Assembly: GCA_036510065.1 (NCBI GenBank)
Contig: DATCEO010000103.1
Location: 1 to 64,000 of the forward strand
Source of the DNA: DASUBV01 sp036510065
GTDB lineage: Bacteria > Actinomycetota > Actinomycetes > Streptosporangiales > Streptosporangiaceae
Reading direction: 5' to 3'
DNA length: 64,000 nt
Shown: positions 15,518-24,336 of the stretch, one piece after another
How positions within the stretch are numbered: position 1 is the stretch's first letter
How the letters are laid out: each line of letters begins with the position of its first letter
Program-made: the position numbers and the translations under genes
The notes under the pieces: generated by a model
Told to the model about the DNA's origin: nothing
Database searches by the model: none
Seen by the model: the letters and a program-made list of their open reading frames with translations, nothing else

Positions 15518-17299
15518 ATGAGCAACGACGGAGCTACTAACCCCGGGCCCGTGGTGGACACTGACGTCCTGGTGGTGGGCTCCGGGCCGGGCGGCGCGGC
15601 CGCCGCGCTGTTCCTGGCCACGTACGGGACCAAGGCGATGGTCGTCACCCGCTACGGGCACCTGTCCGCCACGCCGCGAGCGCACATCACCAACCAGCGC
15701 ACCATGGAGACGCTGCGCGACATGGGCCTGGAGCAGCGGCTGATGCGCGAGGCCACGCCGTGGGAGTGGATGGGCAACACCACCTTCTGCACCAGCCTGG
15801 CCGGCGAGGAGCTGGGCCGGATTCCGTCGTGGGGCACCGACACCCGGCGGCACCACGACTACGAGCTGCAGAGCCCGTGCACCATGCTGGACGCCCCGCA
15901 GACCATCACCGAGCCGGTGATGATGCAGGCGGCCCAGGCGCGCGGCGCGAAGGTGCGGTTCGACACCGAGTACCTCTCCCATGTCCAGGACGAGTCCGGG
16001 GTCACCACGCAGGTGCGCGACCGGCTCACCGGCGGCACCTACGCGATCCGGTCGAAGTACCTGGTCGGCGCCGACGGCGCCCGCAGCAAGGTCGCGGCTG
16101 ACCTGGGACTGCCGTTCGAGGGTCCCGGCGCGGTGGGAGGCGCCCTGCACATCATCTTCGAGGCCGACCTGAGCCGCTTCGTGGAGTACCGCCCGTCGGT
16201 CCTGTACTGGATGCTGCAGCCGGGCGCGGAGAAGGAGGGCGTCGGGCTCGGCGTGCTGCGGATGATCAAGCCGTGGACCGAGTGGATGCTGATGTGGGGC
16301 TACGAGGTCGCGGCCGGGCCGCCCGAGATCACCGAGGAGTTCGCCCGCGAGCTGGCCGTGAAGCTGATCGGCGCCGAGGACTTCGAGATGCGGGTCACCT
16401 CGACGCTGCCCTGGACGGTCAACCACCATTTCGCCACGACCCTCGCTGACCGGCGGGTCTTCTGCGTGGGCGACGCCGTGCACCGGCATCCGCCGACCAA
16501 CGGGCTCGGCTCCAACACCTCCGTCCAGGACTCCTACAACCTGGCCTGGAAGCTGCATCATGTACTGCAGGGGGTGGCCGCCCCCGCCCTGCTGGAGACC
16601 TTCAACACCGAACGGGCCCCGGTGGCCCGGCAGATCGTCGAGCGGGCCAACCAGAGCATCGCCGACACCGGCCGCATCGTCGCGGCGCTGGACGTGGACG
16701 ACACCACCGACGTCGACAAGCTGAACCGGCAGCTGGCGCTGCGCAAGGCGCCCGGCCCGGCGGGCGAGAAGATCCGGGAGAGGCTGCGCGAGGCCATCGC
16801 CTACAAGGCGTTCGAGTTCGACGCGCACGGCGTGGAGCACAACCATCGCTACGCCTCGGCGGCCGTGCTGCCGGACGGCACCCCGATGCCGGCGTTCACC
16901 CGCGATCCCGAGCTGTACGCCCAGCCCACCACCTGGCCCGGGGCCAAGCTGCCGCACACGTGGGTCACCCGCGCGGGACACCGGGTCTCGACGCTGGACC
17001 TCGGCGGCCGTGGCGCGTTCAGCGTGTGGACGGGGATCGGGGGCCAGGCCTGGCTGGCGGCGGCGGAGGCCTTCTCGGCGGCGACCGGCCTGCCCGTCAC
17101 CGCGGTCTCGATCGGCCCGGGCCAGCCGCTGGAGGACCCCTACGGCACGTGGGCGGAGCTGCGCGAGATCGGTGACGCCGGCGTGCTGCTGGTCCGGCCC
17201 GACCTGTACGTGGCGGCCCGGCACGCGAGCGCACCCGAATCCGACCAGGCCGCGGCCCAGTGGCTGGAGCAGGCCCTCCAGTCGGTGCTGGGCACCTAG
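15518..17299 (+). CDS. FAD-dependent aromatic hydroxylase (phenol 2-monooxygenase/TfdB type)
   Basis: 593 aa; ATG 15518 has GGAAGGA 9 bp upstream. Class A flavoprotein motifs are present: TDVLVVGSGPGGAAAALFLA (GxGxxG FAD site), YLVGADGARSKVA (the DG motif that binds NADPH/FAD) and RRVFCVGDAVHRHPPTNGLG (GD motif). The C-terminal thioredoxin-like domain (PHTWVTRAGHRVSTLDLGGR to LLVRPDLYVAAR) is that of phenol hydroxylase/2,4-dichlorophenol hydroxylase. The AHITNQRTMETLRDMGLEQR segment is typical of TfdB-like enzymes. It should hydroxylate a phenolic acid or phenol at the ortho position. Divergent from its presumed IclR regulator. Confidence 0.9.
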   Translation: MSNDGATNPGPVVDTDVLVVGSGPGGAAAALFLATYGTKAMVVTRYGHLSATPRAHITNQRTMETLRDMGLEQRLMREATPWEWMGNTTFCTSLAGEELGRIPSWGTDTRRHHDYELQSPCTMLDAPQTITEPVMMQAAQARGAKVRFDTEYLSHVQDESGVTTQVRDRLTGGTYAIRSKYLVGADGARSKVAADLGLPFEGPGAVGGALHIIFEADLSRFVEYRPSVLYWMLQPGAEKEGVGLGVLRMIKPWTEWMLMWGYEVAAGPPEITEEFARELAVKLIGAEDFEMRVTSTLPWTVNHHFATTLADRRVFCVGDAVHRHPPTNGLGSNTSVQDSYNLAWKLHHVLQGVAAPALLETFNTERAPVARQIVERANQSIADTGRIVAALDVDDTTDVDKLNRQLALRKAPGPAGEKIRERLREAIAYKAFEFDAHGVEHNHRYASAAVLPDGTPMPAFTRDPELYAQPTTWPGAKLPHTWVTRAGHRVSTLDLGGRGAFSVWTGIGGQAWLAAAEAFSAATGLPVTAVSIGPGQPLEDPYGTWAELREIGDAGVLLVRPDLYVAARHASAPESDQAAAQWLEQALQSVLGT

Positions 17300-17325
17300 C
17301 CGCCGCCCTCAGCCGCGGCCCGCCC

Positions 17326-18216
17326 TCAGCCGCCGGCCAGCTCGGCGGCGGCCTGCGCCATCATGGCCCGGTCCGCGGGCGAGGGGACCGGGTACTGGGG
17401 ATCGATGTCGGCCAGCTCTCCGACGATGGCCGCGGCCGTAGCCAGCCGGGCGAACCACTTGTGGTCGGCGGGAACCACGTGCCACGGCGCCCAGGAGGTG
17501 CTGGTCTTGCTCAGCATCTCGCTGAAGGACCGCTGATAGTCATCCCAGTAGGCGCGCTCGTGAATATCAGACGCGGAGAACTTCCAGTTCTTGTCCGGGT
17601 GCCGGATGCGCTTGAGGAACCGCCTGGCCTGCTCCTGCCGGGACAGGTTCAGCATGATCTTGACGATGCGGACCCCGTTGTCCACCAGGTACCGCTCCCA
17701 GTCGTTGATCTCCCGGTAGCGCCGGCTCCAGACATCGGGTCCCCGGGCCGGCTCCGGCAGGTGCTCCGCGGCCAGCAGGCCCGGATGCACCCGGACGACC
17801 AGGACCTCCTCGTAGTGCGACCGGTTGAAGATGCCGATCTTTCCCCGGCTCGGCAGCGCGCGCTGGTAACGCCAGAGGAAGTCGTGGCTGAGCTCCTCCG
17901 CCGAGGGCTCCTTGAAGGTGCTGATCAGCACGCCCTGCGGGTTCGCGCCGCGCAAGACGTGCTTGATCGTGCCGTCCTTGCCGGAGGCGTCCAGGCCCTG
18001 GAGCACGACCAGAACGGCATAGGTGTCCTGGGCGGCGAGCCGGTCCTGATAGCCGGCCAGCAGCGCCGCGCCCTGGGCCAGCAGGACATCGGCCTCCTTG
18101 CGGCGCACCCCCGCGGTGCTGGCCGGATCATGGTCGCGGCTCAGGTCCACCTCGCTGCCCGGCGGTATCCGCAGGGGCCCGGTGAGCTCTTTGGCGAAGC
18201 GCAGGCGCTGGTCCAT
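17326..18216 (-). CDS. Polyphosphate kinase 2 (PPK2) family protein
   Basis: 296 aa. The PPK2 core starts with LVVLQGLDASGKDGTIKHVL (Walker A, about residues 69-88), then RYQRALPSRGKIGIFNRSHYE (Walker B and lid region), a VDNGVRIVKIMLNLSRQEQ helix and the DKNWKFSASDIHERAYWDDY stretch typical of PPK2 enzymes. These enzymes transfer phosphate between polyphosphate and nucleoside mono- or diphosphates in the cytoplasm. The N-terminal helix resembles the class that phosphorylates AMP or both AMP and ADP, but class assignment needs alignment. Single gene, convergent with the hydroxylase. Confidence 0.92.
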   Translation of the reverse strand: MDQRLRFAKELTGPLRIPPGSEVDLSRDHDPASTAGVRRKEADVLLAQGAALLAGYQDRLAAQDTYAVLVVLQGLDASGKDGTIKHVLRGANPQGVLISTFKEPSAEELSHDFLWRYQRALPSRGKIGIFNRSHYEEVLVVRVHPGLLAAEHLPEPARGPDVWSRRYREINDWERYLVDNGVRIVKIMLNLSRQEQARRFLKRIRHPDKNWKFSASDIHERAYWDDYQRSFSEMLSKTSTSWAPWHVVPADHKWFARLATAAAIVGELADIDPQYPVPSPADRAMMAQAAAELAGG

Positions 18217-18272
18217 GCGCTCACTATGCCCGGGCCGGGGTAGGCCCGGCCGGTCAGGGTAGCGTCCCGACC

Positions 18273-19202
18273 ATGACAGGCAACTTGGGTTGGCAGCCGC
18301 GCCACGACGATCCGCTCTTCATCCTGGCCATGGATCACCGCGACTCGTTCGGCAAGAAGCTGTTCGGCGTCAAGGACGACAATCCGGATGTAACGCAACT
18401 GTCCGCGATGCAGTCCGCCAAGCAGCTGATCTTCGAGGGACTCCGGGAGGCGGCTCTGCGGCTGACCTCCGGCCGGGCCGGAGTCCTGGTCGACGAGCAG
18501 TACGGCCAGGGCGTCATCGACGCTGCCCGCAGCGGCGAGCCGCCGGTGGTGCTGGCCGTGCCGGTCGAGGCCAGCGGGCACGACTGGTTCACCCTGCAGT
18601 GGGGTGACCAGTGGCTCGGCCACGCGCAGCGGATCATGCCCGACTACGCCAAGGTCCTCGTCCGCGACAACCCGGCCTTCGACGCCGCGCGGCGCGAGCA
18701 TCAGTTCGGCCTGCTGGCGCAGGTCACCGCGGGCCTGGCGAAGATCGGCACGCCGCTGATCTACGAGCTGCTGGTGCCGGCCACCGACGAGCAGCTGCGC
18801 CAGGCCGGCCAGGACGCCGAGGCCTACGATCGCGACATCCGGCCCGGCCTCGTCGTGGAGGTGATCGCCGGCAACCAGGCCCACGGGGTGGAGCCGGCGC
18901 TGTGGAAGGTCGAGGGCCTGGAGACGGTCGAGGCCGCGCAGCAGGTGGCCGCCCAGGTCAAGGCCGGCGGCCGCGAGGCCGACCTGATCGTGCTCGGCCG
19001 CGACGCGCCGGCCGAGCGGCTCGACCACTGGCTCCGGGTGGCCAGCCAGGTGCCGGCGTTCGTGGGCTTCGCGATCGGGCGCAGCATCTGGGAGGACGTC
19101 GTGGCGCAGTACGAGGCGTCCGACCACGGCCCGGCCGCCGCCGCAGCCGCCCGCAGCCAGATCGCCGAGCGCTACCTGGGCTTCACGGCCCAGTGGCGAT
19201 AG
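18273..19202 (+). CDS. DUF2090 domain protein (2-deoxy-5-keto-gluconate-6-P aldolase-like TIM barrel)
   Basis: 309 aa forming a predicted TIM barrel. The start MTGNLGWQPRHDDPLFILAM-DHRDSF pattern, GVLVDEQYGQGVI, VEASGHDWFTLQWGD, MPDYAKVLVRDNP, LIYELLVPAT, PGLVVEVIAGNQ, ADLIVLGRDAP and VGFAIGRSIW match the DUF2090 domain, which in some bacteria is fused to IolC and acts as an aldolase of the myo-inositol pathway. Here it stands alone and no other inositol genes are visible, so only a sugar-phosphate aldolase-like function can be suggested. The gene lies 56 bp from the divergent PPK2 gene start. Confidence 0.8.
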   Translation: MTGNLGWQPRHDDPLFILAMDHRDSFGKKLFGVKDDNPDVTQLSAMQSAKQLIFEGLREAALRLTSGRAGVLVDEQYGQGVIDAARSGEPPVVLAVPVEASGHDWFTLQWGDQWLGHAQRIMPDYAKVLVRDNPAFDAARREHQFGLLAQVTAGLAKIGTPLIYELLVPATDEQLRQAGQDAEAYDRDIRPGLVVEVIAGNQAHGVEPALWKVEGLETVEAAQQVAAQVKAGGREADLIVLGRDAPAERLDHWLRVASQVPAFVGFAIGRSIWEDVVAQYEASDHGPAAAAAARSQIAERYLGFTAQWR

Positions 19203-19268
19203 CCGCGGCGGGCGGATTACGCTGCCTGTCGTGAACCCGGTCACCCCGCGACGTACCGGGGCCGGATA

Positions 19269-19961
19269 GTGGCCCGCGACCAGCGAGCGGATCAGCCGGA
19301 CCAGCCGGGCAGGCCGCCCGATCTCGTGGCCGTTCTCCCCGTCCGGGACTGGACCTGCGCCGAGTGCGGCGGAACCGGGGACTTCCTGGTCATGGACGAT
19401 ATCGGGGCGCTGTGCCTGACCTGCGCCGACATGGATCACCTGGTGTTCGTCCCGGCGGGCGACGCCGCGATCACCCGGCGCGCCCGGCAGGCCAGCACCC
19501 TGTCGGCGGTGGTCGTTCGCTGGAGCCGGGCCCGCAAGCGCTACGAACGGCAGGGCATCCTCGCCGAGGAGCCGGCGCTGCGCCAGGCGGAGGAGCGGTG
19601 CCTGGCCGACTCCGAGGCCCGGCTGCGCCGCCGGGACCGGGACACCGCCCGCCGCGCCGAGCAGGACGTGGCGTTCCAGTCCCGCATGGCGAAGGAGATC
19701 AGGCGGCTTTACCCCGGCTGCCCGGCTGGCCGGGCGCAGGCCATCGCCCGGCATGCCGGGCTGCGCGGCAGCGGCCGGGTCGGGCGCTCGGCCGCGGGCC
19801 GGGCGCTGGCGGAGGACGCGATCACGCTGGCCGTCATCGCCTCGGTGCGCCATGAGGACACCAACTACGACGCACTGCTGATGTCCGGCCTGCCGCGCGC
19901 CGCCGCTCGCGACCGGGTACGGCCGGCCATCGAGGATGTGCTCGGCACCTGGATCCGTTAA
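19269..19961 (+). CDS. DUF2293 domain protein with N-terminal zinc-ribbon-like motif
   Basis: 230 aa from GTG 19269. The N-terminus carries WTCAECGGTGDFLVMDD then LCLTCADMDHL, a CxxC...CxxC pattern likely to bind zinc. The middle is Arg-rich and helical (RRDRDTARRAEQDVAF). The C-terminal third is DUF2293: IRRLYPGCPAGRAQAIARHA, GRVGRSAAGRALAEDAI and SVRHEDTNYDALLMSG. The function is unknown; nucleic-acid binding is possible from the basic character and zinc motif, but is a guess. Confidence 0.78.
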   Translation: MARDQRADQPDQPGRPPDLVAVLPVRDWTCAECGGTGDFLVMDDIGALCLTCADMDHLVFVPAGDAAITRRARQASTLSAVVVRWSRARKRYERQGILAEEPALRQAEERCLADSEARLRRRDRDTARRAEQDVAFQSRMAKEIRRLYPGCPAGRAQAIARHAGLRGSGRVGRSAAGRALAEDAITLAVIASVRHEDTNYDALLMSGLPRAAARDRVRPAIEDVLGTWIR

Positions 19962-20018
19962 TTCCGGAAAGCCGGCGCGGGGGTGCGGCGACCCGGTGGC
20001 GCCTGATGGGATGGAAGC

Positions 20019-20804
20019 ATGCGGATCGCGACCTGGAACGTGAACTCGGTGCTGGCCCGGCTGCCCCGGCTGGTGGACTGGCTGAAAGAGGCCGGCCCGG
20101 ACGTGGTCTGCCTGCAGGAGACCAAGGTCGGCGCCGGCGCCTTCCCGGCCGCCGCGGTCGAGCCGCTCGGCTACGCCGTCGCTGAGCACGGCGAGGGGCG
20201 CTGGAACGGGGTGGCGGTGCTCTCCCGGCTGGGGCTGGAGGACGTCACCCGCAGCCTGCCCGGCGATCCCGGGTTCCCCGACGAGCACACGCTGGAGCCG
20301 CGCACCCTCGCGGCGACCTGCGGCCCGCTGCGCGTGCGCTCGGTGTACGTGCCGAACGGGCGCACGCCGGACGACCCGCACTACGCCTACAAGCTGCGCT
20401 GGCTGGCGGCCCTGCGGGCGGCGGTCGCCGCCGACGCCGCGGCTGACCGGCCGTTCGCGGTCATGGGCGACTTCAACGTCGCCCCGGCCGACGACGACGT
20501 CTGGGATCCGGCCGCGTTCGCCGGCTCCACGCACGTCACCCCGGCCGAGCGCGCGGCGCTGGCTGACCTGCGCCAGGCCGGCCTGACCGACATCGTTCCC
20601 CGGATCGCCAAGGGCCCGCACCCGTATACGTACTGGGACTACCGGGCGGGCGCGTTCCACAAGGGGATGGGCATGCGGATTGACCTGGTCTACGCCAACG
20701 CGGCCCTGTCCGGCGCGGTGTCGGACGCCTGGGTCGACCGCGAGGCCCGCAAGGGCAAGGGGCCCAGCGATCACGCGCCGGTGATCGTGGACCTCGACCT
20801 CTGA
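20019..20804 (+). CDS. xthA: Exodeoxyribonuclease III
   Basis: 261 aa, full length for ExoIII/AP endonuclease I. Family signatures in order: MRIATWNVNSVLARLPRLVD, PDVVCLQETKV with the metal-binding Glu, RWNGVAVLSR, VRSVYVPNGRTPDDPHYAYK with the catalytic Tyr, FAVMGDFNVAPADDDVWDP with the Asp/Asn pair, YTYWDYRAGAFHKGMGMRID and a final GPSDHAPVIVDLDL with the catalytic Asp-His. It cleaves DNA at abasic sites and removes 3' blocks in base-excision repair. Monocistronic. Confidence 0.95.
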   Translation: MRIATWNVNSVLARLPRLVDWLKEAGPDVVCLQETKVGAGAFPAAAVEPLGYAVAEHGEGRWNGVAVLSRLGLEDVTRSLPGDPGFPDEHTLEPRTLAATCGPLRVRSVYVPNGRTPDDPHYAYKLRWLAALRAAVAADAAADRPFAVMGDFNVAPADDDVWDPAAFAGSTHVTPAERAALADLRQAGLTDIVPRIAKGPHPYTYWDYRAGAFHKGMGMRIDLVYANAALSGAVSDAWVDREARKGKGPSDHAPVIVDLDL

Positions 20805-20820
20805 GACCTCTGACCGCCGC

Positions 20821-21124
20821 TCAGCTGAGCTCGGCTTCGCCCACCGGCTGGAGGCGCGGGGCGCTGCTCTCGCCCGGCGCCGGGGCATCGAGGCGCATGC
20901 GCGCCCGGCGCCCGTCGGCTCTCCGCCCGGGGCTGTGGCTCAGGATGTGGCCGATGAGGTCGCGAGCGGCTCATGGCGGCAGGCTGGCGGACCCCCGCCA
21001 GACGGCGCGCAGCGAGCGGCGCAGGTCCAGGCCGGGCACGTCGATCTCGACCAGCCGGCCGACCGCCAGGTCGTCACTGACGGCCAGGCCACTGAGCACG
21101 GCGAGCCCGGTGCGACCGTCTGAG
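20821..21124 (-). pseudogene. C-terminal remnant of a LysR regulator with an in-frame stop
   Basis: On the minus strand the sequence reads GRTGLAVLSGLAVSDDLAVG then RLVEIDVPGLDLRRSLRAVW, the end of a LysR effector domain. It is followed by an in-frame TGA at 20971-20973, and the same frame continues AARDLIGHILSHSPG to a stop at 20821. The DNA-binding domain and most of the effector domain are gone, replaced abruptly by the start of the divergent transporter pseudogene at 21127. Both the truncation and the nonsense codon mark it as dead. It occupies nearly all of the 320-bp gap after xthA. Confidence 0.65.
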
Positions 21125-21126
21125 GT

Positions 21127-21979
21127 ATGACGGCGACAGCGGATGAGACCGACCTGGCCGCCGGGCGCGCGGCGGCCCGCGGCCGGCTGGCCCGGTGGGG
21201 GCTGCTCACCGACCTGGAGCACCCCAGCCAGGTCTTCGCGAACCTCACCCCGAACTGGTTCGCCGCCGTCATCGGCACCGGCATCGTCGCCGTGGCCGCG
21301 GCTTCGCTGCCCGCCCAGTTCCCCGGCCTGCGCATCGCGGCCACGGCCTTCTGGGCGCTGGCCGCGGCGCTGCTGGTCGCGCTCACCGTCGCGACGGGCG
21401 TGCACTGGCTGCGGCACCGGCAGACCGCGCGGGGGTACGCCAGCGATCCGGTCATGGCTCATTTCTACGGCGCCCCGCCCATCACGATCCTGACCGTCGG
21501 GGCCGGCACGCTCCTGCTGGGCCGGTCTGTGCTGGGGCTGGCCGCGGCGGTCGACCTCGGCTGGGCGGCGTGGCTGACCGGGACCGCCCTCGGACTGGCC
21601 GCCGCGGTCGCCGTCCCGTACCTGCAATTCACTCGGCATCAGGTCAGGCCGGACGCGGCGTTCGGCGGCTGGCTCATGCCGGTCGTGCCGCCGATGGTGT
21701 CGGCGTCGACCGGGCGTTGCTGGTCCCGTACGCGCCGGGCGGGCAGGCCCGGCGCTTGCTGCTGCTGAGCACCTGCCGTTCTCGCTGACCTGGTGGTCCT
21801 TCACCTTCCCGGTCGGCACCTGCGTCACCGGGACGAGCGCGCTGGCGCACGCGACCGGATCGGCCGTGCTCGCCGTGGCCTCGGCCGCCTGCTACGGCGC
21901 GCTGGTCCTGGCCTGGCTGGTCGTCGGGGCCCGCACGACCCGCGCCAGCGCGCGCGGGTGGATCTTCCGGGCCGCCTAG
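21127..21979 (+). pseudogene. TDT-family (tellurite-resistance/dicarboxylate type) transporter, frameshifted and internally deleted
   Basis: The first ~196 codons in one frame encode the N-terminal half of a TDT/SLAC1-like membrane protein: FANLTPNWFAAVIGTGIVAV, several hydrophobic helices and FGGWLMPVVPPMVSASTG. The homology then jumps frame near 21716 (ALLVPYAPGGQARRLLLLS) and jumps again near 21770 (HLPFSLTWWSFTFPVGTCVT, then two last helices to the TAG at 21979). About 100 residues of the middle of the family are missing between these. Neither half could make a normal ten-helix channel. Its end overlaps the GH65 stop region. Confidence 0.75.
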
Positions 21980-24336
21980 TCGGGCTTGCGGCCACGCTGG
22001 GCGGGCTCGCGGCCCGGTGGCTGCCGCGGCCGCGGGCGCTCCGGCATCGGCGGGATGGGACGGATCTGGGTCCCGCCCGGCCCGACCCGGACCGCCTCGC
22101 CGTAGTGCTGCAGGTCGACGTGGTGCGGCCCGTTGCACGTGTAGCGGACCTCGTCGGGGCTGATGGCCACGTTCAGGTGGTTGCCCCGGAATAGCAGGTT
22201 GAAGGTCAGCCCGTGCAGGGCGCCGGGGAGCCGGGGCCGGAACGACAGCGCGCCCCCGGTGTCGCGCAGCCCGCCGAACCCGTTGACCGCGACCAGCCAG
22301 GCCCCGGCCAGGGACGCGATGTGCAGGCCGTCGGCGGTGTTGTGCTCCAGGTCATCGAGGTCCATCAGGGCCGCCTCGCCCCAGTAGTCGTAGGCGAGGT
22401 CCAGGTGCCCGGTCTCGGCCGCGATGATGGCCTGCACGCACGCCGACAGGGACGAGTCCCGGACGGTCAGCGGCTCGTAGTACTCGAAGTCGCGCTGCTT
22501 CTCCGCCTCGGTGAACATGTGGCTCGCCCGCAGCAGCGCGAGCACCAGGTCCGCCTGCTTCACCACCTGCTTGCGGTAAAGGTCGAAGTACGGGAAGTGC
22601 AGCAGCAGCGGGTACTTGTCGGGCCCGGTGCCATTGAAGTCCCAGACCGCGTGGTCGGTGAAGCCGTCGGCCTGCGGGTGGACCCGGAGCCGCTCGTCGT
22701 AGGGCAGCCGCATGTGATCGGCGGCGCGCTGCCAGATGTCCAGCTCGTGGTCGGACACATCGGGCCAGCGCGACCGGTCGGTCCGCGGGTCGCCGAGGGC
22801 GGCCACGGCCGCGTGCAGGTTCCGCTGGGCCATCATGTTGGTGTAGACGTTGTTGTCGGCGATGGCGCTGTACTCGTCCGGGCCGGTCACGCCGTCGATC
22901 CGGAACTCGCCGCTGGCGTCGAAGTAGCCCAGCGACACCCACAGGCGGGCCGAGTCGATCAGCAGGTCGTTCCCGAACCGGCGGGCGAAGTCCTCGTTCC
23001 CGGCGACCAGCTGGAACCGCGCCACCGCGTCGGCCACGTCGGCGGTCACGTGGAACGCCGCGGTACCGGCCGGCCAGTAGGCCGAGCATTCCTCGCCGGC
23101 GATCGTCCGCCACGGGAACGCCGCGCCCTGCAGTCCGAGCTGGCTGGCCCGCTCCCGGGCCTGCGGCAGGATCGTGTGCCGCCACTTGAGCGCATCCGAG
23201 GCCGCCGAGGGCAGCGCGTAGGTGAGCACGGGGAGGACGTAGCTCTCGGTATCCCAGAAGGCGTGCCCGTCGTAGCCGGGACCGGTCAGCCCCTTGGCCG
23301 GGATGGCCCGGCCCTCGGCCCGGGCCCCCGCCTGGAGAATCTGGAAGATGCCATAACGGACGGCCTGCTGGATCTCCGGATCGCCGTCCACGTGCACGTC
23401 GGCGGAATCCCAGAAGCGGTCCAGGTACTCGCGCTGCTCGGCCAGCATCCCGTCCCAGCCGGTGTGCCGGGCCGCGGCCAGCGCCGCCCCCACCTGGTCC
23501 CGCAGGGCCGGCACGGAGCGCTCCCCCGACCAGCCGTAGGCGACCAGCTTGACCAGGCGGAGCTTCTGGCCGGGCGACAGCTCGGCGATGATCGTCAGCC
23601 GGGCCGAGTCCGCGTAGTCCTCCATCTCGGTCTCCCAGGGCTGGGGAGCGTCGCAGAGGTGATCCATCGCGACAGCGAGCCGCAGCCCGCTGCGCTTGGT
23701 CATGTGAGCCAGATAGCCGCGCACGCCCTCGGCCCGGTGCTCGATGGAGTGCAGCGGCCGTTCCAGGGCGGCGGCGACCCGCGGATCGCCGCTCATGGCG
23801 GGCAGCTCCTCGTTGGCTACCAGCTCGGACTGCACCACCACCCGGGCCGGCTTCTCCAGGACCTCGACCTCGTACTCGATGCCCATGACCGCCCGCTGGA
23901 CGAGGGACACCATCCGGGTGCTGCGGACCCGGATGGTGCGGTGGCCAGGCGAGCGCCACTCGGCCTGCCGGCTGAGCAGCCCGGTGCGGAAGTCCAGGGT
24001 GCGCTCGTGGTGCAGCACCCGGCCGTAGCGCAGGTCGAACAGCTCGTCGTCGACCAGCAACCGGATGATCTTCCCGTTGGTCACGTTCACGACGGTCTGC
24101 CCGGCCTCCGGATAGCCGTAGCCCGCCTCCGCGTACGGCAGCGGCCGCGACTCGAAGAACCCGTTGAGGTAGCTGCCCGGCAGCCCGTGCGGCTCGCCCT
24201 CGTCCAGGTTGCCGCGCACGCCGATGTGCCCGTTGCCCAGCGCGAAGAGCGACTCGGTCTGGGCCAGGCGGTCCTGGCTCAGCCGGGTCTCGCGCAGGCA
24301 CCAGTCGTCGGCCTCGAACGACGAGTCGGGGATCAA
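21976..24336 (-). CDS. Glycoside hydrolase family 65 disaccharide phosphorylase (trehalose/maltose/kojibiose phosphorylase type)
   Basis: 786 aa, the usual GH65 length. An N-terminal beta-sandwich (TESLFALGNGHIGVRGNLDE, GLPGSYLNGFFE) is followed by the (alpha/alpha)6 barrel: KGLTGPGYDGHAFWDTESYV (349-368), GEECSAYWPAGTAAFHV, and DGVTGPDEYSAIADNNVYTN with the general-acid Glu488. A GNEDF-type and ASLAGAWLVAVNGFGG segments precede the C-terminal domain and an Arg/Pro-rich tail. It phosphorolyses an alpha-linked disaccharide to beta-glucose 1-phosphate and glucose. The upstream beta-phosphoglucomutase overlaps by 4 bp (ATGA), exactly the enzyme needed for the product. Substrate (trehalose versus maltose or kojibiose) is not decidable here. 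Confidence 0.92.
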   Translation of the reverse strand: MIPDSSFEADDWCLRETRLSQDRLAQTESLFALGNGHIGVRGNLDEGEPHGLPGSYLNGFFESRPLPYAEAGYGYPEAGQTVVNVTNGKIIRLLVDDELFDLRYGRVLHHERTLDFRTGLLSRQAEWRSPGHRTIRVRSTRMVSLVQRAVMGIEYEVEVLEKPARVVVQSELVANEELPAMSGDPRVAAALERPLHSIEHRAEGVRGYLAHMTKRSGLRLAVAMDHLCDAPQPWETEMEDYADSARLTIIAELSPGQKLRLVKLVAYGWSGERSVPALRDQVGAALAAARHTGWDGMLAEQREYLDRFWDSADVHVDGDPEIQQAVRYGIFQILQAGARAEGRAIPAKGLTGPGYDGHAFWDTESYVLPVLTYALPSAASDALKWRHTILPQARERASQLGLQGAAFPWRTIAGEECSAYWPAGTAAFHVTADVADAVARFQLVAGNEDFARRFGNDLLIDSARLWVSLGYFDASGEFRIDGVTGPDEYSAIADNNVYTNMMAQRNLHAAVAALGDPRTDRSRWPDVSDHELDIWQRAADHMRLPYDERLRVHPQADGFTDHAVWDFNGTGPDKYPLLLHFPYFDLYRKQVVKQADLVLALLRASHMFTEAEKQRDFEYYEPLTVRDSSLSACVQAIIAAETGHLDLAYDYWGEAALMDLDDLEHNTADGLHIASLAGAWLVAVNGFGGLRDTGGALSFRPRLPGALHGLTFNLLFRGNHLNVAISPDEVRYTCNGPHHVDLQHYGEAVRVGPGGTQIRPIPPMPERPRPRQPPGREPAQRGRKPD

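Noticed and set aside
20819..20830. Perfect 12-bp palindrome GCTCAGCTGAGC
   Set aside because: Short, isolated and at the end of a pseudogene; expected by chance in a window of this size and composition.
18141..20888. 915-codon open frame on the minus strand
   Set aside because: It lies opposite three well-supported genes (PPK2 start region, DUF2090, DUF2293, xthA). Its translation is Arg/Gly/Val-rich without motifs; a shadow of GC-rich codon bias.
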